Origin: Rhizobium sp. 18055
GTDB taxonomy: Bacteria; Pseudomonadota; Alphaproteobacteria; Rhizobiales; Rhizobiaceae
Direction of reading: 5' to 3'
Length of the DNA: 64,000 bases
Assembly (NCBI RefSeq): GCF_902706285.1
Contig: NZ_CACSKD010000002.1
Span: 124,001-188,000, forward strand
Position numbers and translations under genes: made by a program. Shown here piece after piece: positions 34,329 to 43,875 of the stretch. The notes under the pieces were generated by a model, which saw only the letters and a list, made by a program, of their open reading frames with translations, was not told where the DNA came from and made no database searches. The first letter of the stretch is position 1, and every line of letters starts with the position of its first letter.

Positions 34329-35402
34329 TCACTTCGGAAGCTTGTCGTCGATGCCCTCGACGTAGAAGTTCATGCCGAGCAGAGCGCCGTCTTCAGCCTT
34401 CTCGCCAGCCTTCAGCCAGGGGGTGCCGTCCTGCTTGTTGATCGGGCCGGTGAAGGGGTGCAGTTCACCCGACTTGATCTTGGCTTCGGTTTCCTCGGCC
34501 ATCTTCTTCACGTCGTCAGGCATGTTGGTATAGGGCGCCATCGTCAGGATGCCGTCCTTGAGGCCGTCAAAATCCTGCTCGGCCTTCCAGTTGCCATCCA
34601 GCAGCGCCTTGACGCGCTTGACGTAGTAGTTGCCCCAGGTATCGACAATCGCCGTCATCTGGACGTTGGGGCCTGCCTTGATCATGTCGGAGGCCTGGCC
34701 GAAGGCCTTGACGCCACGCTGTTCGGCAACCTGCATCGGAGCGGTGGTGTCGGTGTGCTGTGTCAGGACATCGACGCCCTGGTCGATCAGCGCCTTGGCA
34801 GCATCGGCTTCCTTGCCCGGGTCGAACCAGGTGTTGACCCAGATGACCTTCATCTTGAAATCAGGGTTGACCGACTTGGCGCCGAGCTCGAACGCATTGA
34901 TGCCCATCACCACTTCCGGGATCGGGAAGGTGGCGATGTAGCCTGCTTCGCCCTTCTTGGAGACCTTGCCGGCGATCTGGCCAGCGATGTAGCGGCCTTC
35001 ATAGAAGCGCGAGTTGTAGGTGCCCATGTTCGCAGACGACTTGAAGCCGGTTGCGTGCTCGAACTTCACCTTCGGGAACTTCTTGGCAACGGCAACTGTC
35101 GCGTCCATGAAGCCGAACGAGGTGGTGAAGATCAGCGAGCAACCCGAGCGCGCCATGCGCTCGATGGCGCGTTCGGCGTCCGGACCCTCAGGAACGTTCT
35201 CAAGGAACGGGGTCTCGATCTTGTCGCCGAATTCCTTCTGGACCTGCAGGCGGCCATTTTCATGCGCCTGTGTCCAGCCACCGTCGGTGCGGGCACCGAC
35301 GTAAACGAAGCACACCTTGGTCTTGTCGGCAGCCTCAGCGCCTGAGCCGATGCTCAGGACCATGGCAGCGGTCGCTGCCAATGCCAGTGTCAATTTCTTC
35401 AT
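34329..35402 (-). CDS. BMP family ABC transporter substrate-binding protein
   Basis: A 357-residue basic membrane protein (Bmp/PnrA/Med) family binding protein. Signal peptide at residues 1-24 (ALAATAAMVLSIGSGAEA); recognisable blocks are CFVYVGARTDGGWTQAHENG, FENVPEG-type region (LENVPEGPDAERAIERMA) and GQIAGKVSKKGEAGYIA. PnrA-type proteins bind purine nucleosides, so nucleoside uptake is likely but the ligand is not proven. No Cys lipobox, so it is periplasmic rather than a lipoprotein. It is the last gene of the operon. Confidence 0.9.
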   Translation of the reverse strand: MKKLTLALAATAAMVLSIGSGAEAADKTKVCFVYVGARTDGGWTQAHENGRLQVQKEFGDKIETPFLENVPEGPDAERAIERMARSGCSLIFTTSFGFMDATVAVAKKFPKVKFEHATGFKSSANMGTYNSRFYEGRYIAGQIAGKVSKKGEAGYIATFPIPEVVMGINAFELGAKSVNPDFKMKVIWVNTWFDPGKEADAAKALIDQGVDVLTQHTDTTAPMQVAEQRGVKAFGQASDMIKAGPNVQMTAIVDTWGNYYVKRVKALLDGNWKAEQDFDGLKDGILTMAPYTNMPDDVKKMAEETEAKIKSGELHPFTGPINKQDGTPWLKAGEKAEDGALLGMNFYVEGIDDKLPK

Positions 35403-35449
35403 TGTAACCCCTGTTGGTTGGAAGTTGAAAACCGTGTTGTTCTTGTCCG

Positions 35450-36370
35450 TTATCGGTCGGGCACGAATGCCTTGCCGAGCGATGCCGGTGTGTTGATCAG
35501 CGTGGTGCGCCGATTATGGGAGATGATCACCAGGACCACAACTGTCGCTGCGTAGGGAAGCATCGACAGAAACTGCGAGGGGATGCCGATACCGAAGGCC
35601 TGGGCATGCAATTGCAGGATGGTGACGGCACCGAAGAGGTAGCCGCCGGCCAGGATGCGCCAGGGGCGCCATGATGCGAAGACAACCAGCGCCAGCGCGA
35701 TCCAGCCGCGACCACCCGACATGTTTTCCGTCCACTGCGGCGTGTAGATAAGCGACAGCTGGGCGCCGGCGAGACCGGCACAGGCACCGCCGAACATCAC
35801 CGCCAGATAGCGGGTGCGGATAACGTTGATGCCGAGCGCATGCGCCGAACCGTGATTGTCGCCGATGGCCCGGATCTTCAGGCCGGTGCGGCTCTTGAAC
35901 AGGAACCAGTTGACGCCGATGACGAGCGCGATCGACAGGTAAAAGATCAGGTCCTGCTTGAAGAGTGCCGCACCGATAACCGGGATATCCTTGAGAACCG
36001 GGATCTCGATCGGCATCAGCCGGATACCGGGCAGGCCGACATAGGCTTCGCCGATCATCCCGGACGCGCCAAGCCCGAGGATGGTCAGCGCCAGGCCGGT
36101 GGCGACCTGGTTGGCGACCAGCGTCAGCGTCAGGAAGCCGAACAGCAGCGAGAACAGCGCGCCGGCCGCGATGCCGCAGAGGATGCCGACATAGGGACTG
36201 CCGGTCTCCTGCGCGCCGATGAAGGCGCCGACGGCACCCATCACCATCATGCCCTCGACGCCGAGATTGAGAACGCCAGCTCGCTCCGTCACCAGTTCGC
36301 CGAGGGCGGCGATGACGAGAGGCGTGGAGGCGGTGATGACGGTCAGCAGGATCGCTTCGAAGATACTCAT
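35450..36370 (-). CDS. ABC transporter permease (BMP/nucleoside importer, NupQ/YufQ-like)
   Basis: A 306-residue permease of the BPD_transp_2 class with about eight membrane helices. The N-terminal motif TPLVIAALGELVTERAGVLN followed by GVEGMMVMGA is characteristic of the second permease in nucleoside-type importers. The start at 36370 overlaps the previous permease stop by 4 nt. It forms the channel with the upstream permease. Confidence 0.9.
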   Translation of the reverse strand: MSIFEAILLTVITASTPLVIAALGELVTERAGVLNLGVEGMMVMGAVGAFIGAQETGSPYVGILCGIAAGALFSLLFGFLTLTLVANQVATGLALTILGLGASGMIGEAYVGLPGIRLMPIEIPVLKDIPVIGAALFKQDLIFYLSIALVIGVNWFLFKSRTGLKIRAIGDNHGSAHALGINVIRTRYLAVMFGGACAGLAGAQLSLIYTPQWTENMSGGRGWIALALVVFASWRPWRILAGGYLFGAVTILQLHAQAFGIGIPSQFLSMLPYAATVVVLVIISHNRRTTLINTPASLGKAFVPDR

Positions 36371-37452
36371 GCGGCGCCTCCGCGAACGCGCGACCAGATG
36401 ATCCGGATCTTGTAGGCGATCAGCGTGTCGCAGGACAGGACGAAGAACAAAAGCAACCCCTGGAAAACCCGGGTAACCTTGTCGGAGACGCCGATCGACA
36501 ATTGAGCCGCCTCGCCGCCGAGATAGGTCAGCGCCAGCACCAGACCGGATGCGATGATGCCGAGCGGATTGAGGCGACCGAGGAAGGCGACGATGATTGC
36601 CGTGAAACCATACCCCGGCGAGATCGCCGGCTGCAGGTGGCCAATCGAGCCCGATACTTCGGAAATGCCGGCAAGGCCCGCTAGGGCGCCCGAAAACAGG
36701 AAGCTGAACCATATCATCTTCTTCGACGAGAAACCGGCGAAGCGCCCTGCCCGTTCCGACTGGCCGATGACGACGATCTCGAAACCGCGCAGCGTGTATT
36801 TCATCATGAACCAGACAAGTACGGCCGCAACGATCGCAAAGACGAAGGCCCAGTGGGCGCGGCCGGATTCTTCCCAGATGGCCGGGAGAACGGCTTCGAC
36901 GGGATAGTCTCGCGAGACCGGGAAGTTCATGCCTGCCGGATCGCGCCAGGCGCCACGGATCAGCCAGTCGAGAAACAGCTGGGCGATATAGACCAGCATC
37001 AGCGAAGTCAGGATCTCGTTGGTGTTGAAATGCGCCTTGAGCAGCGCCGGGATGGCAGCGAACATGGCGCCGCCTATGGCACCCATGATCAGCATCAGCG
37101 GCAGCACCAGCGGCGAGTGCCAGTCGTAGAAGACGATCGGCAGGATCGAGCCTGTTATCGCGCCCATGGTGAACTGGCCTTCGGCGCCGATGTTCCAGTT
37201 GTTGGAGCGATAACAGACCGAGAGACCGACGGCGATCAGGATCAGCGGTGCCGCCTTGATCGCCAGCTCGTGCAGCGACCAGACCTCCAGCAAAGGCTCG
37301 ACGAAGAAGGCGCTCAGCGCCTCGACCGGATCCTTGCCGAGCAGCGCGAACATGATGACGCCCGCAATCAGCGTCAGCAGCAGCGCCAGCAGGGGCGACA
37401 GAAGGCCGTAAAGCTTTGACGCCTGCGGGCGTTTTTCGAGTTCAATGCGCAT
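36367..37452 (-). CDS. ABC transporter permease (BMP/nucleoside importer, NupP/YufP-like)
   Basis: A 361-residue permease with about nine membrane helices; AAPLILIAVGLSVCYRSNNWNIG followed by AEGQFTMGAI is the class signature. The ATG at 37452 lies within the end of the ATPase gene, an 11-nt overlap, indicating translational coupling. It pairs with the following permease to make the channel. Confidence 0.9.
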   Translation of the reverse strand: MRIELEKRPQASKLYGLLSPLLALLLTLIAGVIMFALLGKDPVEALSAFFVEPLLEVWSLHELAIKAAPLILIAVGLSVCYRSNNWNIGAEGQFTMGAITGSILPIVFYDWHSPLVLPLMLIMGAIGGAMFAAIPALLKAHFNTNEILTSLMLVYIAQLFLDWLIRGAWRDPAGMNFPVSRDYPVEAVLPAIWEESGRAHWAFVFAIVAAVLVWFMMKYTLRGFEIVVIGQSERAGRFAGFSSKKMIWFSFLFSGALAGLAGISEVSGSIGHLQPAISPGYGFTAIIVAFLGRLNPLGIIASGLVLALTYLGGEAAQLSIGVSDKVTRVFQGLLLFFVLSCDTLIAYKIRIIWSRVRGGAA

Positions 37453-39016
37453 GGGGCGTCTCCGACGCGGTCTTGCTTTCATGCAGACCGCCCATCAACA
37501 GGCCGATCTTTTCACGCGTCAGTTCGCCGGCCGGGAAAGGCGACGACAGACGACCCTCGGAGATGACGGCGATTTCGGTCGCGACCTCGAAGATTTCGTC
37601 CAGATCCTGGCTGATGACGACGACGGCAGAGCCGTTGCGGGCCAGATCGACCAGCGCCTGGCGGATGCGGCTGGCGGCACCGGCATCCACACCCCAGGTC
37701 GGCTGGTTGACGACGAGAACGGCGGGCTGCCGATCAAGCTCGCGGCCGACGATAAACTTCTGCAGATTGCCGCCGGAAAGCGAGCCTGCGGCCGGGTCGT
37801 CGCCGCTCTTGCGCACATCCATCTCCTCGGAGATGCGCCTGGCGGCGTTCATGACCGCGCTGCGGCGGATGATCTTCAGAAAACCACCGGCGAGGAATGC
37901 CTTGCGGTCCGACTGGCTGCGGGCGAGCACGAGATTGTCGGACAGTTTCATGGCGGAGACGGTGGCATGGCCGTGGCGCTCCTCAGGCACGAAGCCGGCA
38001 CCGATCAGGCGGCGCGCGGTTATGCCGAGCGTGCCGACCGGCTTGTTGCGGATGACGACCGCTTCCGGCGTCGAGACCGGATACTCGCCCGAGAGCGCGT
38101 CGAACAACTCGCCCTGGCCGTTTCCGGCGACGCCGGCGATCGCCAGGATCTGCCCGGAACAGACGGTCAGCGACACATCCTTCAGCGGCATGGCAAAGGG
38201 TGTGCGGGGCGCGACCGAGAGGGCTGACACAGCCAGCTGGACGTCGCCTTTGCTGCCTCGGTCCGGATGGGTGACGCTGGCGACATCGTTGCCGACCATC
38301 ATCCGGGCGAGCGAGGCGGGTGTCTCCTCGGCAGGAACGCAGGCACCGGTGACCTTGCCGTGTCGCAGCACGGTGGCGCGGTCGCAGATGCGCTGCACCT
38401 CTTCGAGGCGGTGGCTGATGTAGAGAACCGAGCGGCCTTCGGCCTTCAGCTTGAACAGGGTCTCGAACAGCTTGTCGGCTTCCTGTGGCGTCAGCACCGA
38501 GGTCGGCTCGTCAAGGATGATGAGCTTCGGGTTCTGCAGCAGGGCGCGGACGATCTCGATGCGCTGGCGTTCACCGACGGAGAGATCGGCGACATGGGCG
38601 TGCGGATCGAGCGGCAGGCCATAGGCCAGCGACAGCGCCCGTGCCTCTTCGGCGATCTTGCCGATCGGGATCTTGTCATCCAGCGACAGCGCGATGTTTT
38701 CAGCAACCGTCAGCGCCTCGAACAGCGAGAAATGCTGGAACACCATGCCGATGCCGAGCTTGCGCGCATTGCCGGGCGAGCCGATCGCAACAGGACGGCC
38801 CTCCCAGACGATCTGTCCCTCGCTGGGCTCCAGGACGCCGAACAGCATCTTGACCAGCGTGGATTTACCCGCGCCGTTCTCGCCGAGCAGCGCATGGATT
38901 TCACCCGGCGCAATATCGAGATCTATGTGATTGCAGGCAGCGAAGCTGCCGAACAGCTTTGTCAGTTTCTGAACCGACAGTAACGCGCCGGGAGCCGGCA
39001 CAGTCGTTGACGACAC
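37442..39016 (-). CDS. ABC transporter ATP-binding protein (nucleoside/sugar class)
   Basis: A 524-residue tandem ATPase. N-half: Walker A GENGAGKSTLVKML, signature LSVGERQRIEIVRAL, Walker B LIILDEPTSVLTPQE. C-half: GVAGNGQGELFDAL replaces the P-loop, and LSGGNLQKFIVGREL is its signature motif. This half-degenerate layout is standard for the nucleoside and ribose importers. GTG start with GAGGGAAC directly upstream. First gene of the operon ATPase-permease-permease-binding protein. Confidence 0.92.
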   Translation of the reverse strand: MSSTTVPAPGALLSVQKLTKLFGSFAACNHIDLDIAPGEIHALLGENGAGKSTLVKMLFGVLEPSEGQIVWEGRPVAIGSPGNARKLGIGMVFQHFSLFEALTVAENIALSLDDKIPIGKIAEEARALSLAYGLPLDPHAHVADLSVGERQRIEIVRALLQNPKLIILDEPTSVLTPQEADKLFETLFKLKAEGRSVLYISHRLEEVQRICDRATVLRHGKVTGACVPAEETPASLARMMVGNDVASVTHPDRGSKGDVQLAVSALSVAPRTPFAMPLKDVSLTVCSGQILAIAGVAGNGQGELFDALSGEYPVSTPEAVVIRNKPVGTLGITARRLIGAGFVPEERHGHATVSAMKLSDNLVLARSQSDRKAFLAGGFLKIIRRSAVMNAARRISEEMDVRKSGDDPAAGSLSGGNLQKFIVGRELDRQPAVLVVNQPTWGVDAGAASRIRQALVDLARNGSAVVVISQDLDEIFEVATEIAVISEGRLSSPFPAGELTREKIGLLMGGLHESKTASETPHAH

Positions 39017-39387
39017 GTTCCCTCATTTCCCCCTGCCGACCTGCCCCTATTCAGGATCATTCTGGGATCGGCAGCGTCGTTCCGGTAGCTTTTCCATCCT
39101 CCAGATCCGCGTGGGCTCGCCCAACCTCGCCGACGGATATGTTTGGATGATATTGATACGCAATTTGTTGCTCAAAACAACATCAAATAATACGTTTGCA
39201 CAATCCGTTAGCGCAGATCGCTCAACGATTTACAGGAAACAGGTCTGCCGCCCCGGCAGCAGCGCAGCATTGCCGCTCGACAACGCCAGCGCGAAAATTT
39301 CAACCGTTGCAGACGGTGATGCTGAGGAGGCGAGCGGTGGCCGCCACTTCAGATCGCGGAGCGACTGCCTGATCGTGCCTGGCCTGC
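39017..39387. other. Intergenic region upstream of the BMP transporter operon
   Basis: About 370 bases between the ATPase start and the pcs stop, with no convincing gene. An AT-rich stretch at 39140-39210 probably carries the operon promoter; it contains an inverted repeat TGTTG-N7-CAACA (about 39168-39184) that could be an operator. Nothing else is recognised. Confidence 0.45.
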
Positions 39388-40116
39388 TCAGCCGTTGCGG
39401 CCCAGAGACGGGACGAACTGCAGGACGGCACCGATGCAATAGAGATAGAGACCGCTCAAAATGAACAGAACGAGCGCCCATTGCGGCACCACGAAGTGCA
39501 TCAGCAGCGCATACATGCCAAGCGCAGACCACAGGAAGAAGATGCCGAGATTGACCGGCCGCAGCCGCTTGACGCGCACCGGATGCAGGAAGCTGATCGG
39601 CAGGAAGGTCAGCACCACGGAGACGGTGACGACTGCCAGTGCCGTCGTCGCGCTCGCATCCATGACGAACAGCGTGAAGACGATCATGTTCCAGACCACG
39701 GGAAAGCCCGAGAAGAAATATTCGTCGGTCTTCATGCCCATGTCGGCATAATAGATCGCGCTCGAGACCACGATCATGCCGGCCGCCACGAAGGACCATG
39801 GCTCGCCGATCATGCCGCTCTGATAGAGGGCAAACGCCGGCAGCAGGACGTAGGTGACGTAATCGATGATGTTATCGAGCGTGTCGCCGGACCAGTTCGG
39901 CAGAACTTCCTTGACCTTGACCTTGCGGGCAATCGGACCGTCGATGCCATCGACAAGCAGCGCCAGACCCAGCCACCAGAACATATCGACGAAGCGATGC
40001 TCTGCGGCAGCGACGACGCCGAGGAAGGCCAGAAAGGAACCGGAGGCCGTCAGGATGTGGACGGAAAATGCGCGCATTTCCGCATAGGGCACACGCTTGT
40101 AATTGAAAATCTTCAT
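39388..40116 (-). CDS. pcs: Phosphatidylcholine synthase
   Basis: Makes phosphatidylcholine in one step from CDP-diacylglycerol and choline, a pathway typical of rhizobia and other host-associated alphaproteobacteria. The 242-residue integral membrane protein has the CDP-alcohol phosphotransferase motif (DGIDGPIARKVKVKE, then GDTLDNIIDYVTYV, residues about 57-90) and about seven membrane helices. Length and motif spacing fit rhizobial Pcs. Divergent from fpr. Confidence 0.95.
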   Translation of the reverse strand: MKIFNYKRVPYAEMRAFSVHILTASGSFLAFLGVVAAAEHRFVDMFWWLGLALLVDGIDGPIARKVKVKEVLPNWSGDTLDNIIDYVTYVLLPAFALYQSGMIGEPWSFVAAGMIVVSSAIYYADMGMKTDEYFFSGFPVVWNMIVFTLFVMDASATTALAVVTVSVVLTFLPISFLHPVRVKRLRPVNLGIFFLWSALGMYALLMHFVVPQWALVLFILSGLYLYCIGAVLQFVPSLGRNG

Positions 40117-40361
40117 GTTTCCCCGAGCAGATCACCGCTTCCGCACCCCCGAGGCGCGATTTTGGCCTAATATGCATCCTTTGCCTCGCTTCGCCAGAGC
40201 AAAAGCGAAAGATGGACACCGCCCCCTCCAAACCTGACGATAACATGCATATTTCGCGCAAGTCCCTCTGGAAAGAATGGAATACCTTTAATCCGCCGCC
40301 TATTTGTAATATCTGGCTGTCATCGAAGTGATGATGACGAAATACGGGATCCGATACCGCA

Positions 40362-41174
40362 ATGAACGCCCCTGCCAAGACTGAAGAATTCGCAGCCGCT
40401 ATTCCTGCCGGCGTCTTCGCTGAAACCGTGCTCAGCGTCACGCACTATACGGACCACCTGTTCCGCTTCACGATGACCCGTCCGGAAGGATTCCGTTTCC
40501 GCTCCGGCGAATTTGCAATGATCGGCCTCATGGTCGAGGGCAAGCCGATCTTCCGTGCCTACTCGATCGCCAGCCCCGCATGGGCCGAAGAACTCGAGTT
40601 CTTTTCGATCAAGGTTCCGGATGGTCCGCTGACGTCGCATCTGCAAGCGATCAAGCCGGGCGATCAGGTGCTGATGCGCAAGAAGCCGACAGGCACGCTG
40701 GTGCTGGACGCCCTGACGCCAGGCCGCCGCCTCTACATGTTCTCGACCGGCACAGGCATTGCCCCTTTCGCCAGCCTGATCCGCGATCCCGAGACCTATG
40801 AGAAGTTCGAGCAGGTGATCCTGACCCACACCACCCGTGATGTGGCCGAACTGAAATACGGCTTCGACCTGGTCGATGAAATCAGGAACGACGAACTGCT
40901 GCAGGAAGTGGTCGGCGACAAGCTGCTGCACTACGCGACGGTCACCCGCGAAGAATTCGAATATCGCGGCCGCATCACCGACCTGATCTCATCCGGCAAG
41001 CTGTTTACCGATCTCGGCGTTCCGCCGCTCGACCCGGAAATCGACCGCGGCATGATCTGCGGCTCCTCGGCCATGCTGAAAGACACCAAGGACCTGCTGG
41101 AAAAGGCCGGCCTTGAAGAAGGCGCCAACAGCAGGCCTGCGCAATTCGTCATCGAGCGCGCTTTCGTCGGCTGA
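40362..41174 (+). CDS. fpr: Ferredoxin-NADP+ reductase
   Basis: An FAD enzyme that passes electrons between NADPH and ferredoxin or flavodoxin. The 270-residue protein has the FAD-binding motif FRAYSIASPAW (RxYS) at about residues 65-75, the NADP-binding segment MFSTGTGIAPFASLIRDP and a C-terminal VIERAFVG with the Ala-phe ending typical of subclass I bacterial FPRs. Single gene followed by its own terminator. It could be the reductant source for the ferredoxin-type sulfite reductase nearby, which is inference. Confidence 0.93.
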   Translation: MNAPAKTEEFAAAIPAGVFAETVLSVTHYTDHLFRFTMTRPEGFRFRSGEFAMIGLMVEGKPIFRAYSIASPAWAEELEFFSIKVPDGPLTSHLQAIKPGDQVLMRKKPTGTLVLDALTPGRRLYMFSTGTGIAPFASLIRDPETYEKFEQVILTHTTRDVAELKYGFDLVDEIRNDELLQEVVGDKLLHYATVTREEFEYRGRITDLISSGKLFTDLGVPPLDPEIDRGMICGSSAMLKDTKDLLEKAGLEEGANSRPAQFVIERAFVG

Positions 41175-41198
41175 TCGTCCACGATATTCGTCGAGATC

Positions 41199-41224
41199 AC
41201 GGCGCCGGAAACGGCGCCGTTTTC
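41199..41224 (+). terminator. Rho-independent terminator of fpr
   Basis: Perfect 9-bp stem ACGGCGCCG / CGGCGCCGT closed by a GAAA loop and followed by TTTC on the plus strand, 25 nt after the fpr stop. The last bases overlap the stop of the convergent regulator gene. Confidence 0.8.
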
Positions 41225-41840
41225 ATTTGTGGCCGAGATAGTCGATCAGCGCCGTCATCGCCTTGCGCGCTTCGCCGGCCTTGCCCTGCTGGATGGCGCG
41301 AATGACCGCGACATGCAGCGAGATCGATCGATCCATGCGCTCCGGATTGGCCTTCGAATACCAGAGACGCCGCGAGTGCGTCTGAACCGGAGCCAGTGCC
41401 GAGGTGATGAAGGCGTTTGGACAAGCATCCTCGAGGATTTCGTCGAACGCCTTGTCCGCGGCAAAGAAGGCCGCCAGATCGCCACTGACCGCGCAGTCGC
41501 TCATCGCACGCGCGCATTCGACAAGCTGGTTGCGCTGCCCTTCGGTCGCATGGTCTGCGACCAGCGAAGCGGCAATCGGTTCCAGCTCGCGGCGAACCTG
41601 CATGACATGGGCATGGTCTGTGGGCTTGATTTCGGCGATCTGCAGTCCCACCCGCGGCTTCACCACGACCAGCCCCTGCCATGCCAATTTCTGGATTGCC
41701 TCGCGCACCGGCGTGCGACCGTGACCGGATAAATCGATCAGCTGCTTCTCATTGACCAGCGCGCCGGGCTGCAAGGCCAACGTCACGATCGCATGTTCCA
41801 GTGCCAGGTAGGCCAGATGGCTCTGTGATGAGTTCGGCAT
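41223..41840 (-). CDS. GntR family transcriptional regulator with FCD domain
   Basis: A 205-residue regulator: N-terminal winged helix with LSGHGRTPVREAIQKLAWQGLV and a C-terminal FCD ligand-binding domain (residues about 75-195). Proteins of this subgroup usually repress catabolic genes and bind carboxylic acids. No catabolic gene adjoins it; it is between fpr and an exporter operon. Two TGATATAT(C/T)A-type palindromes lie 21-77 bp upstream of its start, so it most likely regulates itself. Confidence 0.87.
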   Translation of the reverse strand: MPNSSQSHLAYLALEHAIVTLALQPGALVNEKQLIDLSGHGRTPVREAIQKLAWQGLVVVKPRVGLQIAEIKPTDHAHVMQVRRELEPIAASLVADHATEGQRNQLVECARAMSDCAVSGDLAAFFAADKAFDEILEDACPNAFITSALAPVQTHSRRLWYSKANPERMDRSISLHVAVIRAIQQGKAGEARKAMTALIDYLGHK

Positions 41841-41860
41841 CGCGGATCCGTGATTCGATC

Positions 41861-41917
41861 TGATATATCATAAGACGCGCACCGCCGAATGCAATGGCAG
41901 GTTGCCGTGATATATTA
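41861..41917 (-). promoter_or_regulatory. Two palindromic operator candidates for the GntR/FCD regulator
   Basis: A perfect 10-bp palindrome TGATATATCA at 41861-41870 and a one-mismatch copy TGATATATTA at 41908-41917, 47 bp apart, lie directly upstream of the regulator gene. AT-rich TGATATATCA-like sites are plausible for GntR/FCD proteins. Autoregulation is inferred. Confidence 0.55.
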
Positions 41918-41949
41918 GAGCGACACGGCAATCGTTACGTCACAGGCGC

Positions 41950-43158
41950 TTACTCATGTCGCAGGGCATCGATGGGGTTGAGCTGAGCGGCGCGCCTTGC
42001 CGGGAAATAGCCAAAGATCATGCCGATGGCAGCAGAGAAGACAAACGCGACCCCGATCATCATCGGGCTGACGACGAATGGCACCTTCAGCAGCGTGACC
42101 GCCCCGAAGCCGAGCCCCAGGCCCAGCAGAATGCCGCTCATCCCGCCGAATATCGACAGCGCCACCGCTTCCACAAGGAACTGCAGCAGAACCTGGCTTT
42201 CGAGCGCCCCGATCGCCAGCCTGATGCCGATCTCGCGCGTGCGCTCGGTCACCGACACCAGCATGATGTTCATGATGCCGATACCGCCCACCAGCAGACT
42301 GATCGCCGCCACTGCTCCCAGCAGGCTGGTCAGCAACGTCGTCGTGCCGGTCATCGCGGCAGCGATCTGGGTCATGTCGTTGACGTTGAAATCGTCCTCG
42401 CGGCCGGGGATGATTTTTCGCCGCTCGCGCAAAAGGTTTTCGGTCTCCGACTGCACCTTCGAGGTGGCGACGCCATCGCGGGCCGAAATCAGGATCATCG
42501 AGACGTTGGCATTGGCCTTGCCGCCGATGCGGCGCTGGTAAACCTTGATCGGGACGATGACGACATCGTCCTGATCGGTGCCCATGCCGGACTGGCCGCG
42601 CTTGGCAAGTACCCCAATGACGCCGCACGACAGTTTGCCGACGCGGATCTGCTGGCCAATCGGATCGGCCGAACCGAACAGCTGCGAGCGGACCGTCTCG
42701 CCAAGCACGCAGCGCGCCCGTCCCCGTTCTTCGGCGGCGTCGAAGGTGCGCCCCGACGCCAGATCCCAATCCTGGGCGATGAAATAGTCGTTGGTGGTGC
42801 CCATCACCGTCGTCGAGTGGCTCTGACCACCATAGATGACCGTCGCGGTCGCCTGGTTCAGCGGCGCGACCGCCCGGAGACCGCCGACCTGATCGCTGAT
42901 CGCATCGACATCGGCCACGGTGAAGCGGCGGGCGTCCGTGCTGGCGCGGCCGGGGCCGAACTGGCCGGGGCGGGCAAACAGCATGTTGGTTCCAAGGCGC
43001 GACAGCTCCGAGGTCACCTGCGCGGTGGTGCCGTTGCCGATCGTTACCAGCGCGATGACGGCGGCAACGCCGATGACGACGCCCAGCACCGTCAGGAAGG
43101 ACCGCAGCATGTTGCGGCTGATGGCGCGCAATGCGAGCTTGAGCGTCTCAAAGAACAT
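41950..43158 (-). CDS. MacB-type ABC transporter permease
   Basis: A 402-residue inner-membrane protein of the MacB/FtsX class: first membrane helix with [25 protein letters not shown], then a large periplasmic MacB_PCD domain (about residues 45-275) and three C-terminal helices with [28 protein letters not shown]. This is the membrane half of a mechanotransmitter export system, here a polypeptide separate from the ATPase. Its start is coupled to the ATPase end by an 11-nt overlap. Confidence 0.92.
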   Translation of the reverse strand: MFFETLKLALRAISRNMLRSFLTVLGVVIGVAAVIALVTIGNGTTAQVTSELSRLGTNMLFARPGQFGPGRASTDARRFTVADVDAISDQVGGLRAVAPLNQATATVIYGGQSHSTTVMGTTNDYFIAQDWDLASGRTFDAAEERGRARCVLGETVRSQLFGSADPIGQQIRVGKLSCGVIGVLAKRGQSGMGTDQDDVVIVPIKVYQRRIGGKANANVSMILISARDGVATSKVQSETENLLRERRKIIPGREDDFNVNDMTQIAAAMTGTTTLLTSLLGAVAAISLLVGGIGIMNIMLVSVTERTREIGIRLAIGALESQVLLQFLVEAVALSIFGGMSGILLGLGLGFGAVTLLKVPFVVSPMMIGVAFVFSAAIGMIFGYFPARRAAQLNPIDALRHE

Positions 43159-43864
43159 CCCCGGCCCTCCCCTTATGCGCAGTCTCTACCTCCAGCTTGC
43201 CATCGACGAAGCGCAGCAGGCGCTGCGCATAGGCGGCGATGTCAGGCTCGTGGGTCACCATGACGATGGTGATGCCCTGCTCCCGGTTGAGCCGCGTCAT
43301 CAGGTCCATGATCTCGACGCTGGTCCTGGTGTCGAGATTGCCGGTCGGCTCGTCGGCCAGAAGCAGCGACGGCCTTGTGACAATGGCACGGGCGATGGCG
43401 ACGCGCTGCTGCTGGCCGCCGGAGAGTTCCTGGGTCTTGTGATGCTCGCGACCGCCGAGGCCGACGAGACCGAGTGCCTCCTTCGCGAGGCGGTGACGCT
43501 CGGCGCCCGGCATGCCGCGGTAGATCAATGGCAGCTCGACATTCTCGACCGCAGATGTGCGCGGCAGCAGATTGAAGCCCTGGAAGACGAAGCCCAGCAT
43601 GTGCCGGCGCAGCATGGTCAGTTGCGCGCGGTCGAAGCCGCTGGTCGAGATGCCCTGAAACAGATAGTCGCCGGCACTTGGCACGTCGAGACAGCCGAGA
43701 ATGTTCATGGCCGTCGATTTGCCGGAGCCCGACGGCCCCATGATGGCGACGAATTCATGCTCGCGGATCGAGAGATCGACATGATCGAGCGCACGGATCG
43801 CTGCTTCGCCGCGACCATAGATCTTGGAGACCTTGCTGAACTCGATGAGTGGCGGCGTCGTCAT
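43148..43864 (-). CDS. ABC transporter ATP-binding protein (MacB/LolD type)
   Basis: A 238-residue ATPase with Walker [16 protein letters not shown], signature [15 protein letters not shown], Walker [13 protein letters not shown] and the H-loop VTHEP. Size and motifs match the ATPase half of MacB-type exporters. The ATG at 43864 lies 11 nt after the adaptor stop. Together with the permease and adaptor it forms a three-gene export operon; substrate unknown (macrolides, peptides or lipids in related systems). Confidence 0.93.
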   Translation of the reverse strand: MTTPPLIEFSKVSKIYGRGEAAIRALDHVDLSIREHEFVAIMGPSGSGKSTAMNILGCLDVPSAGDYLFQGISTSGFDRAQLTMLRRHMLGFVFQGFNLLPRTSAVENVELPLIYRGMPGAERHRLAKEALGLVGLGGREHHKTQELSGGQQQRVAIARAIVTRPSLLLADEPTGNLDTRTSVEIMDLMTRLNREQGITIVMVTHEPDIAAYAQRLLRFVDGKLEVETAHKGRAGDVL

Positions 43865-43875
43865 CCCGCGGCCGC

